A stretch of 64,000 nt of DNA from Vitis vinifera (lineage: Eukaryota > Streptophyta > Magnoliopsida > Vitales > Vitaceae): NCBI RefSeq assembly GCF_030704535.1, contig NC_081810.1, forward strand, positions 3,939,501-4,003,500. The letters run 5' to 3'. Of the stretch, positions 1 through 13,700 are shown one piece after another; the first letter of the stretch is position 1, and every line of letters starts with the position of its first letter. The notes beneath the pieces are model-generated. The model was not told the origin of the DNA and searched no databases. It saw only the letters and a program-made list of their open reading frames with translations. Made by a program: the position numbers and the translations under genes.

Positions 1-271
1 TCATTTTATAATAGTACTTCAAAAGAATCTTTAGAAACAAAACAAAACAAAAAAAAAAAATATTGTTCTAAAGGATGGGTCTGCTGTCAACTGACACAAA
101 ATTCAATGATTTCATTGCCACATGGTGTCTACATGTTCTTGTACCAGTTTCTTTCTAGTTTATTTTTATCATTCAAGTTGATAGGCATCAGGGATATCAG
201 GTACCCCCTTGTCATTTTTTTTTTCTCACAATTATGTTAGAAGATAAACAAACCAGAATTGGTGCAAGTAC

Positions 272-3200
272 CCAGGCATTCCCTTCTCGATGATAAATGC
301 TGTAATTCCTTTTGAATGAGCTGTAATATCCGTTTTCGCATAAACAACCTGAACCCAGTTCAATATATCAGTTCTAACAAACAAAAGAGAATTTTGCAAA
401 TCATGGAAAAATCAGCATAGTGTATAGCTACTGCTTTCTTATATGAGAGAGAATTTTATATGGCCACAAAGAGGAAGGAGGAATGCTGCTCATTAAATGA
501 AGAATTCTCTTTTGCTTCAATAGTTAATTAAATAACAACAAATACAGAATGGAAGCTGAGAATCCAAACAACATCAATTCCAGCCCATGTAACAAAATAG
601 ATCACTAACTTGAAATTCAGAATGCCAGAAGCAAAATTAATTAATTCTCTGATAAATGCATACATGGTAACCCTTTAAGCAATGTTTGTTAAAGCATGTA
701 TTTAGCAATTCAATCAAATATACATCCAAATCATTCAACCTTGCTGCTTCATCATCTCATACAAGGATGGATATTTTGCACCAACAGTCATTTCAATTGC
801 TCGAACTACATTATAGAAGGTTCCATCTCAGTGGAATTATGAAGGATAAGATAAACTCTTCATGACAATTACTGGCATCACTATTATTAATTCATATGTG
901 CTGCTATCCGTGGGGTCAACAGTCAAGAACATGTACTCCATCAAGGGCAATTTTTGTGATTGTACATGAACATCATGGATCATGTTTCCTATTCTCTCCA
1001 TGTACATTAGGATATTCCCTAGCGACCAGTTGCAAGACAGAACTGCAACTCCTTCCACATTCATGCAGATGATTTGAAACCATAAACTATTTCAAGATCT
1101 CCGAGTGTTTGTTGTCTGACTTTAATTCCAAAAGATGGTCATTGACTTTGGTGGGTTTTGTTTCCGCATGTAGATTCTCAGTATATTTGCTTTAGAAGTT
1201 TATAACATTAGCTGTGAACATCACCTTTTTGAAACCATACAATTGTAGATCATATCAAGCACAATTCCACGATAGAGTTAAATTGTGTGTATATGTCTTG
1301 AGAAAAATAAAGTAATCAAAGCTGCACTCAAAAGTAAGTAAAGCAATACTAATGAAGATACCAGTGTCTGAGCAATTGGACCATTGGTGCACCACATCTT
1401 GTTTCCATTTAAAATATAACCCCCATCAACACGATCAGCTTTACACTTCATACTAACAACATCAGAGCCAGCTGAACAAAACACAGAAGAGTTCAGCCAA
1501 ATTGCACAACCAAGCCAAGCCAAAACCCAACAAGTGCCAGCCCAATGCCAACTCTCTTTATGAATATGAGACATATACTAAGCAGTTCACATAAATTACC
1601 ATTGGGTTCACTCATTGCAAGAGCTCCTACATGCTCCCCACTGATGAGCTTTAAAACATGACAGATATACTTCATTAGTACAAAGAACACTCAGATAAAG
1701 GATAATTAAGAAAAATAATCTTGACCAATATCAGATGGATGATTCTAGAGCATTTATCTACCACATCCATGGACAGAGAGATATTATCAGCAGTAATTAG
1801 TGTGACACAATCAAATCATTTTAAAACATATCTACAACAAGTAGATCATTGGAGAAAAGAAAAGAAGGGAATGGATTGCATTAGTCAGACCCAGCAGATC
1901 TCCTGAGCAAAATTTGATTCACTTAGATTTCAAAGATTTCTAAATTCTATTATTCTATTTAAGGTTGTCTAAAAAGGCAAAAGAAGTTTTACAGGTACAA
2001 AAAATGACAACAAATTGCTCCATATTAGTTTATGATGATTACATATTTAAAAATACCCCAGATTGGACTCATCAAGTGGATGTGTACCACATCTATGGTG
2101 TTTGAGTTATATTGTTGACCAGTCTACATGGCAGATATCTATTTCATCTTACTGTTTTTTGCTCAGTCTTTTTCATTTTTCTCTTTTCTTTTTCAAATTA
2201 GACTTCACAGCCATATTGTATACGTGTATGTGTGTGTGTATGTATATATAGAGAATTTAGAAACATGTTTAATCAGCCTGTCCACACCATCCGTGTCCTC
2301 TCCCTTCTTTTACATTCCTCCTTTTCTTTTGAACCAAGAGAAAAAGAAACCTATCACCTGACCTCAATTAACAATTATAGACTTGGATCATCCACCTCCT
2401 TTCCCTCCCTTTTAACCAAAGAAAAGCAAAAAATAATGATAGAGACAGACTAGTCATGACACAACAAAAAATAAGAAATTACAAAAAAGTTCATTAAACA
2501 TTGCATAGCCTTTAAATTTATATTAAACACACACACACAAACCAACAAAATAATACATAGGAAAAGGAACTATCAGGCAATTTAAATTCAAAAATAAGAT
2601 TATCTGGTTAGACAGAGAAAACTGAATAGGAGACCTCAGCTCCCAACAGATTCACCACTTTGCTCACTCCTAAAATGAAGACTCCACTTCCAAAAGATAA
2701 TAATCAACCTTCAAACATGTGTTACTTTTGCTGCTGCCAGCAACTATGAAAAACTGCAAGTTTTTACCCTAAAACATGGTAATTCTACAAATTTGTAATT
2801 CCACAACTTCTCACCTATGAACTTTTTAACTTCCTACCACTGAAGGTTGAAAGTATGAAAAGCTGCAAGTTTTTACCCTAAAACATGGTAATTCTACAAA
2901 TTCGTAATTCCACAACTTCTCACCTATGAGCATTTTAACTTCCTACCACTGAAGGTTGCTCACACGTCAATGCCACATATGGGATAGAAAAAGAATTTGC
3001 ATATTTTGTATACAAAGCCCTTGCAAGTAGTCAAAGCTATGTGAAAAGGATTGTTGAAAGTTTAAGCCCTCATTTACCAACATCGTTGAAAGATATTATT
3101 CTATAACAAAAAATAAAGAAACCAACAAGAAAGCTATGTTGATCTCAAAATCAATCAAGAATGATTCAATGCAAGGATTTTCAAGGTATTCTTTAATTCC

Positions 3201-6200
3201 ATAGAAATTTATGTATACAGAACATGCCTCAGATATGACTTCAAATGCAGGGAACTTTAAGAATTTTGTGAGATGAAGAAAATGACAATGAGAATAAAGG
3301 AAGAGGAGAGGAACAACAAGAGTGAATGAGAGAGCAATGGGGTTCTCATCTGATGTATTATTGTGTAACTTGAGGGTAACCCAAAAACAAATTAGATAAC
3401 CTTAACAACATGATTCCACTTAGAACATAAAACAATTCAACACTTAACATCAATCTGATGCAAAACCATCATATATGCCCTACATGATTCCCCTTAGAAC
3501 ATAAAAGAATTCAAAACTTTCCCTCAATCTGATGCAAAGATATCACATATGCCCTGCTTGCCTAACATGGTACAGAAGCTTTTACTTGTCACCCCTTAGG
3601 TTATAATTTTTGCAACAGCAAGTAGCCCTGTAGTTTTTACCAAGTGAATACAAATTAATTCATCAGTCAGCTTCTCCTTCATGAAATCTATCTATCCACC
3701 TCAAGATGCTCAGCCTATCAAGTAAAACACAATTTTGGGCAATATCAACCACAATTGTTTTGTTAAATTTGATGGCTCTTTTGAGTTAAACAGCTACTCC
3801 CTCAATAAGATTTTTAGCTGAGGTAGCTGACACGGCCCATGAACCATAGATCTATTTTACTTTTGTACTGCATCTCATAAACCACCTATTTTTTCTTCCT
3901 TGAAAAGATTTACCAATTCCTCATGCAGGAGTATAATGCTAGCATAAATCATGTAACTTATGAGGCCAGTTTCCATTGGAATAAAGATCCACCTGCACAT
4001 GGCCATGTTAGCAAACAAACAGAACTCCCCCAAAAGAAGATTTAAAATAACTAAGATTTCCGTACACTACCTTCATCTGCTGTACTAATTGCTTCACAAC
4101 CTAGACAATTACTTAATTAGATAGTTTATAATGTTTTTGTTCACAGTAAACTGTAGCAAAATCAACTTATACTTCAGTTGCAGACAAAACAGCTGAACCA
4201 AATGAGCATACATCAGTTCTCGAACAAATAAGAACCTAAGACACTACATATTATAACACATATGGAGCGATGCACATTGTGAATGATAAGGCATCTGCTG
4301 AGAAAAATAACTAGTGTTTATGGGGGCAAACGAATAAGTTGGCCACAATATTCTATCTGCAAACAGGCATAACCACACAAACACCACATACACACACACA
4401 CAACAACAACAACAACACAACAAAAAACCTAATAAGGAAAATGAAGGAAATAAAACCTTTGGCAAGTACTTCTGTTTCTGAGCAGGGTTCCCATTTCTCA
4501 CCTACAAAAGCATTAAAACTATGTTAAACCTGTTAGACTGAAGCAATAAATATTACCACAACTCAAGCATGAAATCTTTCATTTACCAACTGGTTAATGC
4601 ATAGATTTGAATGGGCACCATATGACAGTGCAACTGATCCCGAGGCACGACTAATTTCTTCCATTGCTATGCAGTGATATAAATAACCAAGCCCAAGTCC
4701 ACCATATTCCTCTAGAAAATAACCATGGGTTAAATTTTGAAGAAACAGATAAAGGGAGGTATATAATCAAAATGCATTAAACATTTTGAAGGATCACCAA
4801 AAAATGTTTAGTACTTCTGCAAAATGGTTGATGTTTCATGGAAGGAAATCCCTAGGAAATTTACAATACTTCATGCAATTGAATTTATAAAGAACAAATA
4901 TAGCCAAGTTACTCTAGTGATAAAAGAGAGAAATTCATAGAAAAAAATTCATAATAAGCATTATCACAAGAGACCACATTCTTTGAAGGACTGAGAACTG
5001 CTTCATTCCTATCCCTTTGGAAACCTCAGCCATTTCAATATATGATGTGATGCAAATTTAATCCTGTATAGATATTTTTCACTCACTCTCTCTCCCTCTT
5101 TCTCCCTCTTCTCCATTTAATTGCCTTCTAAACGAGCTTCCCATATACCACATCTACCATTCAAACCAAGTAATCAGCTAGTATCTTTTATCCTCTTAGG
5201 AACTGCTTGCACAAATAAATATTTGTTAAAGAATGTTTTAAGTTTTCTACCAAGAGTAACACAAATTTCTAAAATCAAGGCAATGGAAACACCTAGGGGA
5301 ATAGAACTTCAAAATAAGCCCCTTCACTTAAATCATGACCTGTCTACCTGGGGCAGTAATTCCATGTAGGTTAAAATCCCCCATGAGTTTCCACAAGTTA
5401 ACCTCCTGGCAACAGAATATGAAACAATGTTAATTTGTAATTAATTAGTACGAAGGCTTGTAAGAAATTAAATAAAGAAATCTGCCTCCACAACCTCTGG
5501 GAAATAATTTGTTCTATCTATTCTTGATGCATGAGGAGCAATGTTTTCTTGTGCAAACTGTGCAATGCTTTCTTTAAACTGTCATGTTTGCAACAAAAAC
5601 TGTTAGGAAACGCACAAAGCCATTTCACTCACTAGAAAATAAGTAACTGCAAAAAAATGGTTTTCAAAGAATAAAAGAACAAGCATCCCCATAAAAAGTT
5701 ATTATATATATATATAGGTATTTGATAGGCAAATAAGAATATGTGTGTGTGTGTGTGTGTGCGCGTGTGTGTGTGTATGAGGATAAAGGCATCAATCAAA
5801 AAATGCAAACACAGTACACTGGGAGTATGAGTGTGAAAGGACAAAGAAGCAACCTACAACCACAACCCTAATCAAGAACTAAGTACACAACCACACTAAA
5901 AATATTTATCAAGGATAACAGACCAGTTTGACTATCAACTAGGAGATTCCCACAAGAAAAAGTTTCTTATATTACTAAGATAGGTTTCTCAATACAGTAG
6001 GATTCAGCCCAATACAAATGTGTTCACTGTAGCTAAGATGACCAATACAAATGTTGACATCCACTAAAAATGTTGTGACAAGGAAGTCTTAAGAAAAGCA
6101 ATAAAGATTCTGATCCAAAAGAAGAGGATGACACATAAAGAACACCAGCTCACATAAACTGAGCTAAAAAGTTACCAATATGTGTTGCCAGTGATAAAAT

Positions 6201-7234
6201 ACTGCAATTATGGATCGCAATAAACATAAAGAAATATTCCATATAGAATCCAATATAAACATTAACAAAGAAAATAAAACAAAAGTTCCAGAACTCGATA
6301 CATTCTCTGTGTTAGTTCATCAGAGATGATTATCTGGGGTTCAACAGGACTGTCAGTGCTCATAATTGAGTCAATAGTTACATCAAACCAACAAAACCTT
6401 TTTGAACCCATACTCTGCGTTAGTCCATCAGAGAAGATCATCTAAGTAAGCCCGAAAAATCAAACAAAAAATTCATGAATGCAATTAAGCAAGCCAAGAT
6501 CAAATAAGGAGCATCCAGTCAAGCACCCACATTCCGCTTCCCAATCATGGATGAGCCTCCTCTATGGATGCAAAGCACTCCTGCACCTTACTAAATCACG
6601 AGCTTATAGGATCAGATGGATCAACATAGGTTTTCCGGCTTGAAATCCTCGACTCTCAGGGAGAGCTGCTCTCTCTATCTCATCAGATTGCTCCTAAAAA
6701 ACTAAGTATTTTTAGACCTATGCCAGAATACTTACCTTCTAAACCTCTTCCATTTCCATCGAGGAAATGGATCATTAGAAATTTAGAATTTAGAATCCCT
6801 GTTGAAATTTTATCTTCTCCGATTGTTAATTGATTGACAAATTGAGCGGAAATACTTCACATGAACACAAAAAAAAGGCCATTTCTTGAGCTAATCTAAT
6901 GAAACGTTTAATCTAAATAAAGGATGCTGAGAACATCCAGTAAGATCATTCCAAATTCAACAAAACAAGAAAAGATTCAACCATCGTCCAACCTCCTCCA
7001 CCAGTCTCTTAAATTAGTAAGTAGTACAAAAATCACCGCCAAACTTAAAAAACCATTGAATCCTCCATAGGCAGAAACAAAAATACATCGACGAAACACC
7101 AAAATCAAATAGACAGATAAGAGAGGGAGAGAGACTTGTATCTGAGTATCGTCGAAGAGCAGAGCCGTGGAGAAAGCAGCACGAAGCCTGTCCTTTCTGA
7201 ACAGAGACCTCGCTGAAAACACCCTCAGCATCAT
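272..7234 (-). CDS. IVD: Isovaleryl-CoA dehydrogenase, mitochondrial (partial; 3' part outside window)
   Basis: Coding exons on the minus strand: 7136-7234, 5495-5578, 5348-5405, 4587-4711, 4457-4501, 1600-1648, 1362-1471, 272-348. All have GT-AG borders and phases add up. They give about 215 residues of an enzyme usually near 410. The product is a mitochondrial FAD acyl-CoA dehydrogenase that oxidises isovaleryl-CoA in leucine breakdown, passing electrons to ETF. The N-terminus ([20 protein letters not shown]) is Arg-rich and lacks acidic residues, as a presequence should; it is followed by [12 protein letters not shown] and then [37 protein letters not shown] and the acyl-CoA dehydrogenase signature [13 protein letters not shown] are present; the latter is split across the 1600-1648/1362-1471 junction. 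The exon at 272-348 encodes VVYAKTD...[13 protein letters not shown]. The catalytic Glu and C-terminal domain lie left of the window. The start is the first of two adjacent ATGs. Introns are large: 2.8 kb between 1649 and 4456. Confidence 0.95.
720..1080 (-). pseudogene. Unidentified broken coding-like fragment inside an IVD intron
   Basis: The IVD intron at 349-1361 contains a minus-strand open stretch (1064-837; begins [18 protein letters not shown]). It is followed, after a frame change near 815-840, by a second one reading [20 protein letters not shown]...KQQG and a stop near 738. Composition looks protein-like (few stops, balanced residues) and neither piece belongs to IVD, whose exons flank it. 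I do not recognise the parent gene. It may be a decayed retrocopy, or chance open frames. Confidence 0.3.
2745..2957. repeat. Two-copy tandem duplication, unit ~109 bp
   Basis: The segment starting tatgaaaaactgcaag at 2745 recurs starting tatgaaaagctgcaag at 2854 with only a few substitutions. It lies within the long IVD intron (1649-4456). A second local tandem duplication follows at 3410-3560 (unit ~72 bp, acatgattcc-c-cttag). Neither has coding content. Confidence 0.85.
3410..3560. repeat. Two-copy tandem duplication, unit ~72 bp
   Basis: acatgattccacttagaaca at 3410 recurs at 3482 with scattered substitutions, and the following segments (tcaatctgatgcaaa...atatgccct) match too. It lies in the same IVD intron as the 109-bp duplication. 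Confidence 0.8.
5742..5777. repeat. (TG)n microsatellite
   Basis: An alternating TG tract interrupted by one GCGC step, in the first IVD intron. A likely length-polymorphic marker; no other function is visible. Confidence 0.9.
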
Positions 7235-8044
7235 CTCTGCCTTTTCTCTTCCGAGGAAGGAACAGCCGTGGCTCAGGAGTGAGCCAGAAAGAGAATAAGA
7301 GAAGAAAAAAAGGTCTACTGCACGTCCTTTAAGAAACCCACGTGGCTGGCTGATCGTAATTTATACCAAAATCTTTAGGAGGTTGGATGAGTTGGCAACT
7401 TGGCAGACTCAGCAGTCCGGGAGAATTGTGTTTTTAAAATTATCTCGTGGTATTTGTAGGACCAATTATTTTTGCCTTTATTCAACCCCTCTTCACGTGC
7501 CAACTCCAACCCATTCTCCCATTTTGGATTTTTCATTATTTTTTTAAACTCTTTTATAAATAATCTAAAACCAATATTATTTTTTTATTTTTAAATTATA
7601 AATCAAAAAATTAAATTAATGTTTCCAAAACTATTTTAAAAAATAATTTTTTTAAAACATGTTAATTTAAATGAATAAAAATCATTTTTTATATTTTAAA
7701 AGTAAATAATTTAATGATTAAAATACTATTTAAACTAAACATATTCACTATTTTCTTTTCTTTTATACTAAAAAACATTTTAAAGTTTTTTTTTTTTTAC
7801 TTTTCTAAAATAAAAGTTTAAATTTTCTTTTATTTTTTTTCCTTCCTTATTTTAATAATGTTTTGAACATGACTTTTGGTAATAGGTTATATAAAATGTT
7901 GCACATTTATCTACAAATAAATTTTTTTTTAATGATTTGAATTAATTGAAAATTTATCGAAATAAGAAAAGGAAAAAGAGAAAAAGATGATGGATATAAA
8001 GTTTTTTGTTTTAAATATTTAATTCAAATAAAGTGTATAATATA
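7235..8044. other. IVD 5' UTR/promoter and AT-rich spacer
   Basis: 7235-7320 is the probable IVD 5' leader, read on minus. The stretch beyond is very AT-rich with homopolymer A and T runs. I see no ORF, RNA gene or convincing core-promoter element. Confidence 0.5.
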
Positions 8045-9165
8045 TTTATATTAAGTGTGCACAATAAATGTACAAATATGTACAAGACTATATTCCTTGA
8101 AATAATTCACCTAATTTTCAAAAACTAGCTTACTCATTTCCCTTCGCCTAAAATGGGGGACATTCCACATACACATTGTTTGATAACACACTTATCTCAT
8201 GCATTTTTTTGACATCATACATGCTCATTCGATTACCCACCCTACTAATGATAAATATCAACATAAATTGGTTTCGATTTTTCTCTTTTTCCTTGAGCCA
8301 AAACAACGGAAACATGGTTAACTTACTCATATGCACACATTACATTCTAGATCTATGAAATTTGTACAGATATACAAGGTATTTACACTAAGTGTACTAG
8401 GTAAATATACTAACTATACAAAAGTGTACAAGGCTACCTTCCTTCAAGGAATTCAACTGATATTTCAAAAACTTACTCACTCATTTCCCTTTGTTAAGGA
8501 TGGGGGCATTCCACAAACACATTTCTTGATGACACGCTCATTCTATGCATTTTTTTTTTTACATTGTACATGTTCATTCAATTACCTACCCCACTAAAGA
8601 TGATTATGAACATAAATTGGGTTCAGTTTTTCCCATTTTCCTTGAGTCATGATAATGGAAACATGGTTAACCTATTCATATACACACATTGCATTATAAG
8701 TCTATAGAACTTGTGCAAGTGTACAAGATATGTACATTAAGTGTACAAGGTAAATTTACAAACTGTACAAGGCTACCTTCCTTTAAGGAATTTAGTTGAT
8801 TTTCAAAAAACTCGCTCACATATTTCCCTTTGGTAAGGATGAGAGACATTTCACAAATACATTGCTTGATGACACATTGATTCAATGCATTTTCTTGACA
8901 TTTTATATGTTAATTCGATTACCTACTCCACTAATGATGAATATGGACATAAATTAGGTTCAATCTTTCCTCTTTTCCCTGAGTCGTGACAATAGAAATA
9001 TGGTTAACCCACCCATATTCATACATTGCATGTTAGGCCTATGAAATTTGTGCAGGTGTACAAGGTATTTACACTAAATGTATAAAGTAAATGTATTAAC
9101 TATATAAGGATGTACAAGACTACTTTCCTTTAAATATTTCAATTGATTTTCAAAAATTCACTCAA
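8045..9165. repeat. Tandem satellite-like array, unit ~340-350 bp, about 3.2 copies
   Basis: Landmarks recur in order: tgtacaag-ctac-ttcctt near 8080, 8426, 8773 and 9111; cataaattgg-ttc near 8258, 8608 and 8947; the gaaacatggttaac box near 8308, 8658 and (diverged) 8995. Spacings are 346, 347 and 338 bp. Copies differ by roughly 15-20 percent by eye. It lies between the divergently transcribed IVD and TMEM209-like genes. Short ORFs in it (such as 8148-8336) are frame accidents repeated with the unit. Confidence 0.9.
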
Positions 9166-10440
9166 CTCTGATTTCTAAATTTCATCATCCAAAATTTGTA
9201 ACTTCATATTTTGTTTTTTGTAATCCATATAATTTAATTTTTTCGAAAACTCTCCATCTCTCCTCAATGTTTTCCTATTAAACTGCACATATACTCTTTT
9301 TCCAACATATTTTTTCAGATTTTTCTTATATCTTTAGAATTAAGTTTATATTTGTGAATTTTTAATATTATTGAAAAAAGAAAAAAAACCATAGTCTTAG
9401 ACTTAGAGTGTAGAATGCATTACTCAAATTTTGATATATATTGTGATTTTAAAATTAACTTATGTTCTATATGTATTTTTATTAATTCATCATGAATACT
9501 AATACAACATTACACAGTGCAATTGCACCCTTATTGTGAATTTGATCACATGTTAAAAGAAAAAACCAAAAAATAAAAATAAAAATGGAAGAAACAAATA
9601 AAATTACATGGCAACTACTTAGTTGCATGCCCACATTATCAAAGACATTCAAAAAAATTCTTTCCCATAATGCTGGAAATTAGAATGCCCAAGTTTCATG
9701 ATGAAAATCAAAGTCCTACAACTCTACTTGTAGTTCTTCTTCACTTGTATATCACACATATTCACTTTGTTCCAACACTAAAAGTAGAATCCCTAACTTG
9801 CCTAGAAATGAGAGCCCAAAAATAGTTCACATTCCCATCCAAACAAGCCAATTTTATTGAGAAAAAGCCAATGAAAAGTGCAAAAACAAAACCAAATACA
9901 AAATTAATCAAGATTGTGTATAAGCACTTGAGCGAGAAGTACATGGAAAATTGAATTCCCAACAACCAAAAAACTTTCACTGGTGAAGGTTTTGATGCTG
10001 ACAAAGAGAAAAATGGCAACGGTGAGGAACACAAGGATGTCGACTACTACAATGATGATAACGGGACTTCAAGCTCTTTTGGGGATAAGCGCGTGGCTAC
10101 AGCAATGTTGACGACAACGACGACCATCAGGATCCAAAGTAAATGATGGCGGCTAGAGTTTCGAATCGTTCGGGGCTTCAACGTCCTCAATTCTTCAAAA
10201 AATAAAAACTAATAGAAGAAATATTTTAATTGCTAAACTTGTAATCCATTTTGCAAATTGTATTTCCAACATGATTTATTTTTTATTTTTTTTTCTAGGT
10301 TAGCTAAGGGCATTACTGAGTTTATGGAATGTCAATATCCTTCATCTCAATTTGCAATACTTTGTTGGGTTTTGGGCCCAATTATACGGGTTAGGAGGAC
10401 TTAGGGCTAATTTCCAAACCCACCTCGGTATAAATCACAA
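9166..10440. other. Intergenic spacer upstream of the TMEM209-like gene
   Basis: An AT-rich spacer. A compositionally odd block at 9960-10150 reads on plus as GEGFDADKEKNGNGEEHKDV, an acidic low-complexity peptide ending at a stop near 10144. It has no start codon and I recognise no homologue, so it may be a gene fragment. At 10367-10380 tttgggcccaatta contains back-to-back GGGCC 'site II'-type motifs, common in promoters of plant growth-related housekeeping genes. Confidence 0.4.
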
Positions 10441-10447
10441 TTCTCCT

Positions 10448-10470
10448 ATATATATATATATATATAAAAA
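10448..10470 (+). promoter_or_regulatory. Probable TATA region of the TMEM209-like gene
   Basis: An alternating TA run ending in tatataaaaagg lies about 240 bp before the ATG at 10707 and just downstream of the GGGCC motifs. Placement fits a core promoter with a leader of about 200 nt. No transcript evidence is available here. Confidence 0.45.
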
Positions 10471-10706
10471 GGAAAAAGCAGAAACGGAGGAAAGTACTGT
10501 CCTGAGTTATAGCTTTCGAATAAAGCGGAGAAAATAGTGGGGATTGATAAAACGGTGCGTTTTGGCTTTCAAAGCAAGTGGTCTCACATTCAAACTGAAT
10601 GTGTTAAGCGGTTCTGAGAACCTACTCTGCATCAAAAACCTTCGACAATGCAGTGAGAAGAGTTAATCTCCGTACAATCAAAAGAAAATACTTGTCAACA
10701 TTCACA

Positions 10707-13700
10707 ATGGACGGGGGAGGAAGAGAAAGGAGCTCCTTCCCATCCAAACCTTCAAAGTTTTCGGTGTATCAGAACCCAGCCCTATCTGCAGTCCTAACCG
10801 CCAACAGTCTTCGGCCGTCGAAGTCCACATTCCTGTCTATCTTCCTTGTCTCCACTGCTTCGGCCTTTGCTTTTCTCGGCTTTATCTCCAGGTACTCACT
10901 CTCTGTACGCAGTGCATTGGAGATGTTAATTCTTCAATACGTTTTGTTTCTGCAGCTTGATTTGAGTCTAGGGTTTGTATTGTTTCAGCAATCTTGTTTT
11001 TTTAGAAACTAGGGTTTGTATAATTTTAGCATGATATGTGAAGATTTTTGTTCTAGTGCTTTAGAGGTTAGGGTTTTGTCAGGGGTTTAAGGTCAACTTT
11101 TCTGGTGGAAAGAATCAAGGGAAAATTATGTATCTGTGATGGGATATGAGGCTAGTTGTTATTGAGGTTTTGTGATCATTTACGGTATTGGGGAATCTAT
11201 ATAACAATAGATGAAAAAAGCTGGCAACGACAGCCCAAATTTAGAAACCGAGACCATTTTCTATCGTGTTGAAGTGGTACAGAATTGGCTCTTATAAAAA
11301 CGTAATTTAGATTCTACAAGAACAATTGTAATTGGGGGTTTTCCAATAGTTTTTCCCTTTTAACCCCCCCCTCCCAAACATGAGAAAATGTCTCAAGGAC
11401 AGTTGGATGTGTAAACCCAACTACTTAATAGCAAACAGGTCGAAAAAGAAATGTCCTCCCTGAGAATGGTACAGGCATCTGATTTTGTGCTTTATTTATT
11501 TATTATTTTTTAAAATTAGACTTCTGCATTTCTTTGGAATGGCATAAAATGGGTTTCCTCTTCTAATTTTTGGGGAATATTTTCTAGATAATGGGATGGG
11601 CATGCCAGTTTTATTAAGACAAATATTAAGTAAAATTTTCGATGTAGCTTTTTCCTGGGAAACATTTTTCAGATAAAATGTTAGATAAAATTTCAATAAT
11701 GTAACTTTGTTATCATACATTGACAATGCTCAGTAGTGTTATCTCTCTGTATGAACACATTTCCTTTTTCTCATCAAGTTTTTAATTGGAACAAACTATC
11801 CATGATTGTCACTATTTGGAACCTAAATGATTACCTCTCAACTAAGTGGAATACGGCTGTTCAGTTTGCTGTAATTTTGGAAAGCACAAGGTGCAGAATT
11901 TTGTGCCATATCCTTCCTCATTGTTTTCAGCAACTGAATGGAGGGTTAATTAAAATTGGGAAATATATTTTTTTAAGGTATTGGTTACATTTGTGTTTTG
12001 TGGTTGATTAGTTTTGAGTTTCATGTGGCTAACACAATCATTTATTGTGGATTCTTGAAGGGAAAATGGGTTTGTCAACAAATTGAGAGTCAAAAATATT
12101 TCCCAAGAGGCAGCTTGTAAGTTATATAGTTCGAAGATTGTCCCTTTGATTGGTTTAAACCCCGTCCTCTGATTGCTATAGTTTTTCTTCTTAATTATTA
12201 TTTTCCAAAATTTGTGTTTGTGCTTCAGATTTTTTTGCCAAGGTAATAGAGACAGTGGTAGGCTTAGTTTTTGTTGGAACTATTTCTGCCCTTTTCAAAG
12301 CCATCTACTTGCGAAGAGCAAGAAATATTGCTGGTGTATCGGTTATATCTCCCTCTAAGGGAACTAAGGATCAAACATGCCTTACGAATCGTCAACTAGG
12401 GCTTTTGGGAATCAGGCCAAAGGTTGAACAGGTCATGTCTGAAACTTCAAAGAAGCCCCCTAAATCCAAATCTCATTTGCCGTCTGTTTCATCAGATGCC
12501 CTTGTTCCACTTCATCCTCCAGTTGCTAGTTCAAATCGTGCATCTCGAATTGGCACTGATAAGTCAAGCAGCAGTAGTGGGAATAAGTTACGCTCTCTCA
12601 GTACTCCATCTAAATCACCAGTTTCTCCATCTTCTCTATATCTTGTCCCTGGACCCACATCACAGCTACCTCCTGTTCAGACTTCACCAGGTATGGATCC
12701 ATTAGCCTTGACCCCTTGGTCAAATAAGGGAGGCTCCTTCACTAAAGAGATAACAACAGAAGAAAAGCTTGAGCGGTTCTTGGCAGATGTAAATGAGAAA
12801 ATCACCGAATCAGCAGGAAAACTGGCAACTCCACCACCTACCATTAATGGGTTCGGCATCACCAGTCCTAGTACCATTGCCAGTTCAGGCAATGCTTCTG
12901 GAGCTACAAGGAGTACACCATTAAGGTCTGTGAGGATGTCCCCTGGTTCCCAGAAGTTCAGCACTCCCCCTAAAAAGGGAGAGGGTGAGCTTCCACCACC
13001 TATGTCCATGGAAGAAGCAATTGAGGCTTTTGATCATTTAGGCATCTATCCTCAAATTGAGCAGTGGCGTGACCGTCTTAGGCAATGGTTTTCTTTGGTT
13101 TTGCTCAATCCTCTAGTTAGCAAAATTGAAACCAGCCATAATCAGGTCAGTCATCATCATTACCATCCGCATTTTCATTTCTCTCATCCTCATGTTGTTG
13201 GTCCCCCATGTTTGGTAAAATGTATATTGTGTGTAACAACTATTTTGTTTTGAATGCATTTAGTAAATAATTATTTTGAGTGTCAATACAATCAGTAATC
13301 ACTTAAAATTCCAAATACGGGGAATTTAAGGATTTTTTGGTAAATAGCATTTGAGAGCTAGTAAAATTTAATGTGGAGTTCTCTAGGAGAAATTATAACT
13401 AATTTTAGAAAGGACAGAAGCAAATGCTGCTTCTAGGGAATGATTATAAGTGAGTTGGAGACTTCATAACAAATTTGGAAACTGCTAAAAGCATTCAGGA
13501 TTTTCATGTTTAGTTCCAAAATACTCAATTTTCTGCACCATGTTGTTTCATGTATATCCAAAAGTTGGCAATGTTCTAAACTTTAAAGATTTAGAAAAAA
13601 ATTGTATTGATTTTGATGCATTGTAAAATTGTTGCACCATCTGGTAATTTTGGTAATCTCTGAAGGAATAAAGAAATAATCTAAGAGATCATGGTAAGCA

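Noticed and set aside
5632-5844. Minus-strand 70-aa frame with repeated His-Thr
   Set aside because: Product of the (TG)n microsatellite in an IVD intron.
9762-10034. Minus-strand 90-aa frame with hydrophobic stretches
   Set aside because: No recognisable family, AT-rich low-complexity composition, and no promoter or splice context.
12677-13009. Minus-strand 110-aa frame
   Set aside because: Antisense of the Ser/Pro-rich exon 3 of the TMEM209-like gene, which has phase-consistent splicing and family motifs.
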